A DNA stretch of 54,326 nucleotides from Synechococcus sp. BS301-5m-G53. GTDB lineage: Bacteria > Cyanobacteriota > Cyanobacteriia > PCC-6307 > Cyanobiaceae. The position numbers were made by a program, and so were the translations under genes. Position 1 is the first letter of the stretch. The number at the start of each line of letters is the position of its first letter. Where the stretch lies: assembly GCA_016779825.1 (NCBI GenBank), contig JADHMX010000003.1, positions 1 through 54,326 of the forward strand, read 5' to 3'. Under the pieces are notes generated by a model that was not told the DNA's origin, did not search any database, and saw only the letters and a program-made list of their open reading frames with translations. Shown here piece after piece: positions 53,152 through 54,326 of the stretch.

Positions 53152-53604
53152 GTGACCAGCCGTGAACTGCTGATGGCGTACCGCTGGCCCGCTGCGGTTG
53201 TGTTGTCCAGCTTGGTTCTGGCGGTCACGGCCGCCAAGTTGTTGAGTCGGCCCATCCCCATCGCGATCAAGGGTGGGTTGCAGGTCGACAAGTTGGTGCT
53301 TCCGCCCAATGTCACCATCCGATCCGACAGCCCTTTGCCGGTCGTGGTGCAGGAGCAGGTGACCATCGGCGGCGATGTGCCGCTGGCGATTGAAGGTCCT
53401 GTGTCGGTGAAATCGATTGCGGGGGCTGTGACGGTCAATGCCGATGCACGGGTCACCGGGGTGGAAGGGCAGGTGTCTGTCACGGCTGACGACCCGCTGG
53501 CTGTGCGAGCCGATGTGTCTGTCGACAACAAAGTCACCATCGGCGGCAAGGTTGACATTCAGGGCAAGGTGAAGCCGACCTTGCTTCCTGTCCCGGGGCT
53601 CTGA
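53152..53604 (+). CDS. Membrane-anchored beta-repeat hypothetical protein (GTG start)
   Basis: N-terminal TM then VTIGGDVPLAIEGPVSVKSIAGAVTVNADARVTGVEGQVSVTADDPLAVRADVSVDNKVTIGGKVDIQGKV. Confidence 0.65.
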   Translation: MTSRELLMAYRWPAAVVLSSLVLAVTAAKLLSRPIPIAIKGGLQVDKLVLPPNVTIRSDSPLPVVVQEQVTIGGDVPLAIEGPVSVKSIAGAVTVNADARVTGVEGQVSVTADDPLAVRADVSVDNKVTIGGKVDIQGKVKPTLLPVPGL

Positions 53605-54326
53605 TCAGCGGTTGCGGGGGGCTTGGCCGTTGCCGACGGTCAGCCCCTGCTCCCAACGGTTGAGTTGCCGCAGTGCCAGGGCCGACAGTGCGGCGGTCAC
53701 CAATCCGGCACTGCTCCAGGCGCTGCCCTGTTGGATGCCCACAAGCACGGCGGATCCCCAGAGCAGCGTCCAGGCCCAGGGGCGAGCAGCGCGAATCCGC
53801 GTCAGCGCCGACGAGCAGCTGCGGCAATGGATGGTGTGGCTGTTATACCGATCCATCAGCGCCGTGGTGGTTTGCCGCGGCGGCAGGGGTTGTCCTGCAA
53901 AGGGCTCACCGCCGTTGACGTTCAACCAGCGATGCAGGGCTGCCACGTAGACGTCTGCCGTTGTGGGCATGAAAAAACTGCGTTCCACAGCGGGGCTGCC
54001 GCCGGCCCGTTCCAGCACCCGTTCCTGCCAGTGCAGGAACACCTGATCGTCTTCCAGCACCTTGTGATTGCCGATGTGCTGCAACCAGCGGGGCCGCAGT
54101 CCGATCAGTAGCCGGGGGATGGCGGATTGGAACTGGAAGGGGAAACGGGCAAACAGCCGGCATTCGCCGCGGCGAATCGGAACGGCATAAACCACCGTGA
54201 GGATCCGCCCGAAGCCTTTGGCGGTGAGGTCATGCCACATCAGCTGTGGGGCGTGAAAACGGGTGGATTGGGCGCCGAGCTTGCCCCGACGCGGCCCCTC
54301 CTCCCAGTAGGCCGTGAAACCGCTGG
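53605..54326 (-). CDS. Pheophorbide a oxygenase/Tic55-like Rieske oxygenase, C-terminal part (truncated by window end)
   Basis: Frame stays open to 54326 (SGFTAYWEEGPRRGKLGAQSTRFHAPQLMWHDL); KVLEDDQVFLHWQERVL; RYNSHTIHCRSCSSAL CxxC; C-terminal TM segments. Confidence 0.82.
   Translation of the reverse strand, partial: SGFTAYWEEGPRRGKLGAQSTRFHAPQLMWHDLTAKGFGRILTVVYAVPIRRGECRLFARFPFQFQSAIPRLLIGLRPRWLQHIGNHKVLEDDQVFLHWQERVLERAGGSPAVERSFFMPTTADVYVAALHRWLNVNGGEPFAGQPLPPRQTTTALMDRYNSHTIHCRSCSSALTRIRAARPWAWTLLWGSAVLVGIQQGSAWSSAGLVTAALSALALRQLNRWEQGLTVGNGQAPRNR

Overview
This 54.3-kb window looks like a dense, mostly core chromosomal segment from a marine picocyanobacterium, probably Synechococcus. 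That is inferred from chlH, an HLIP, cyAbrB, a CGLD27-like protein and many cyanobacterial DUF families. Recognisable content from start to end: arsR(partial)/GAPDH/arsJ arsenic locus; a small-ORF region of unknown function; ppk2; an OmpR-type two-component pair; an EF-hand protein; DUF4335/DUF3038/apt/DUF2949; a FAD hydroxylase; an HLIP; dapB; chlH; a GlcNAc-type glycosyltransferase with folP and tpiA; an ABC exporter; an AGCS symporter; carB; DUF3318/rsfS/CGLD27/asparaginase; initiator tRNA-fMet; a GMC oxidoreductase; a CbiX-like chelatase; a FAD-binding oxidase; a SulP transporter; a Nat/Aap-type amino-acid ABC operon; cyAbrB; an AEC transporter; AlkB; metA/metY; a co-oriented run of lytic transglycosylase, DOMON-like, APH-like kinase and a 504-aa putative dehydrogenase; GST; a beta-repeat protein; and a partial PAO-like Rieske oxygenase. 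I saw no CRISPR array, prophage or IS element. Best leads: the 504-aa dehydrogenase-like/kinase/DOMON run, the eukaryotic-like glycosyltransferase coupled to folP, the small zinc-ligand ORF divergent from alkB, a pair of DnaA-box-like 9-mers spaced 22 bp apart, the repeat protein at 53152, and the unannotated small-protein region at 2.5-4.8 kb. All family calls come from reading the translations; no database search was run.
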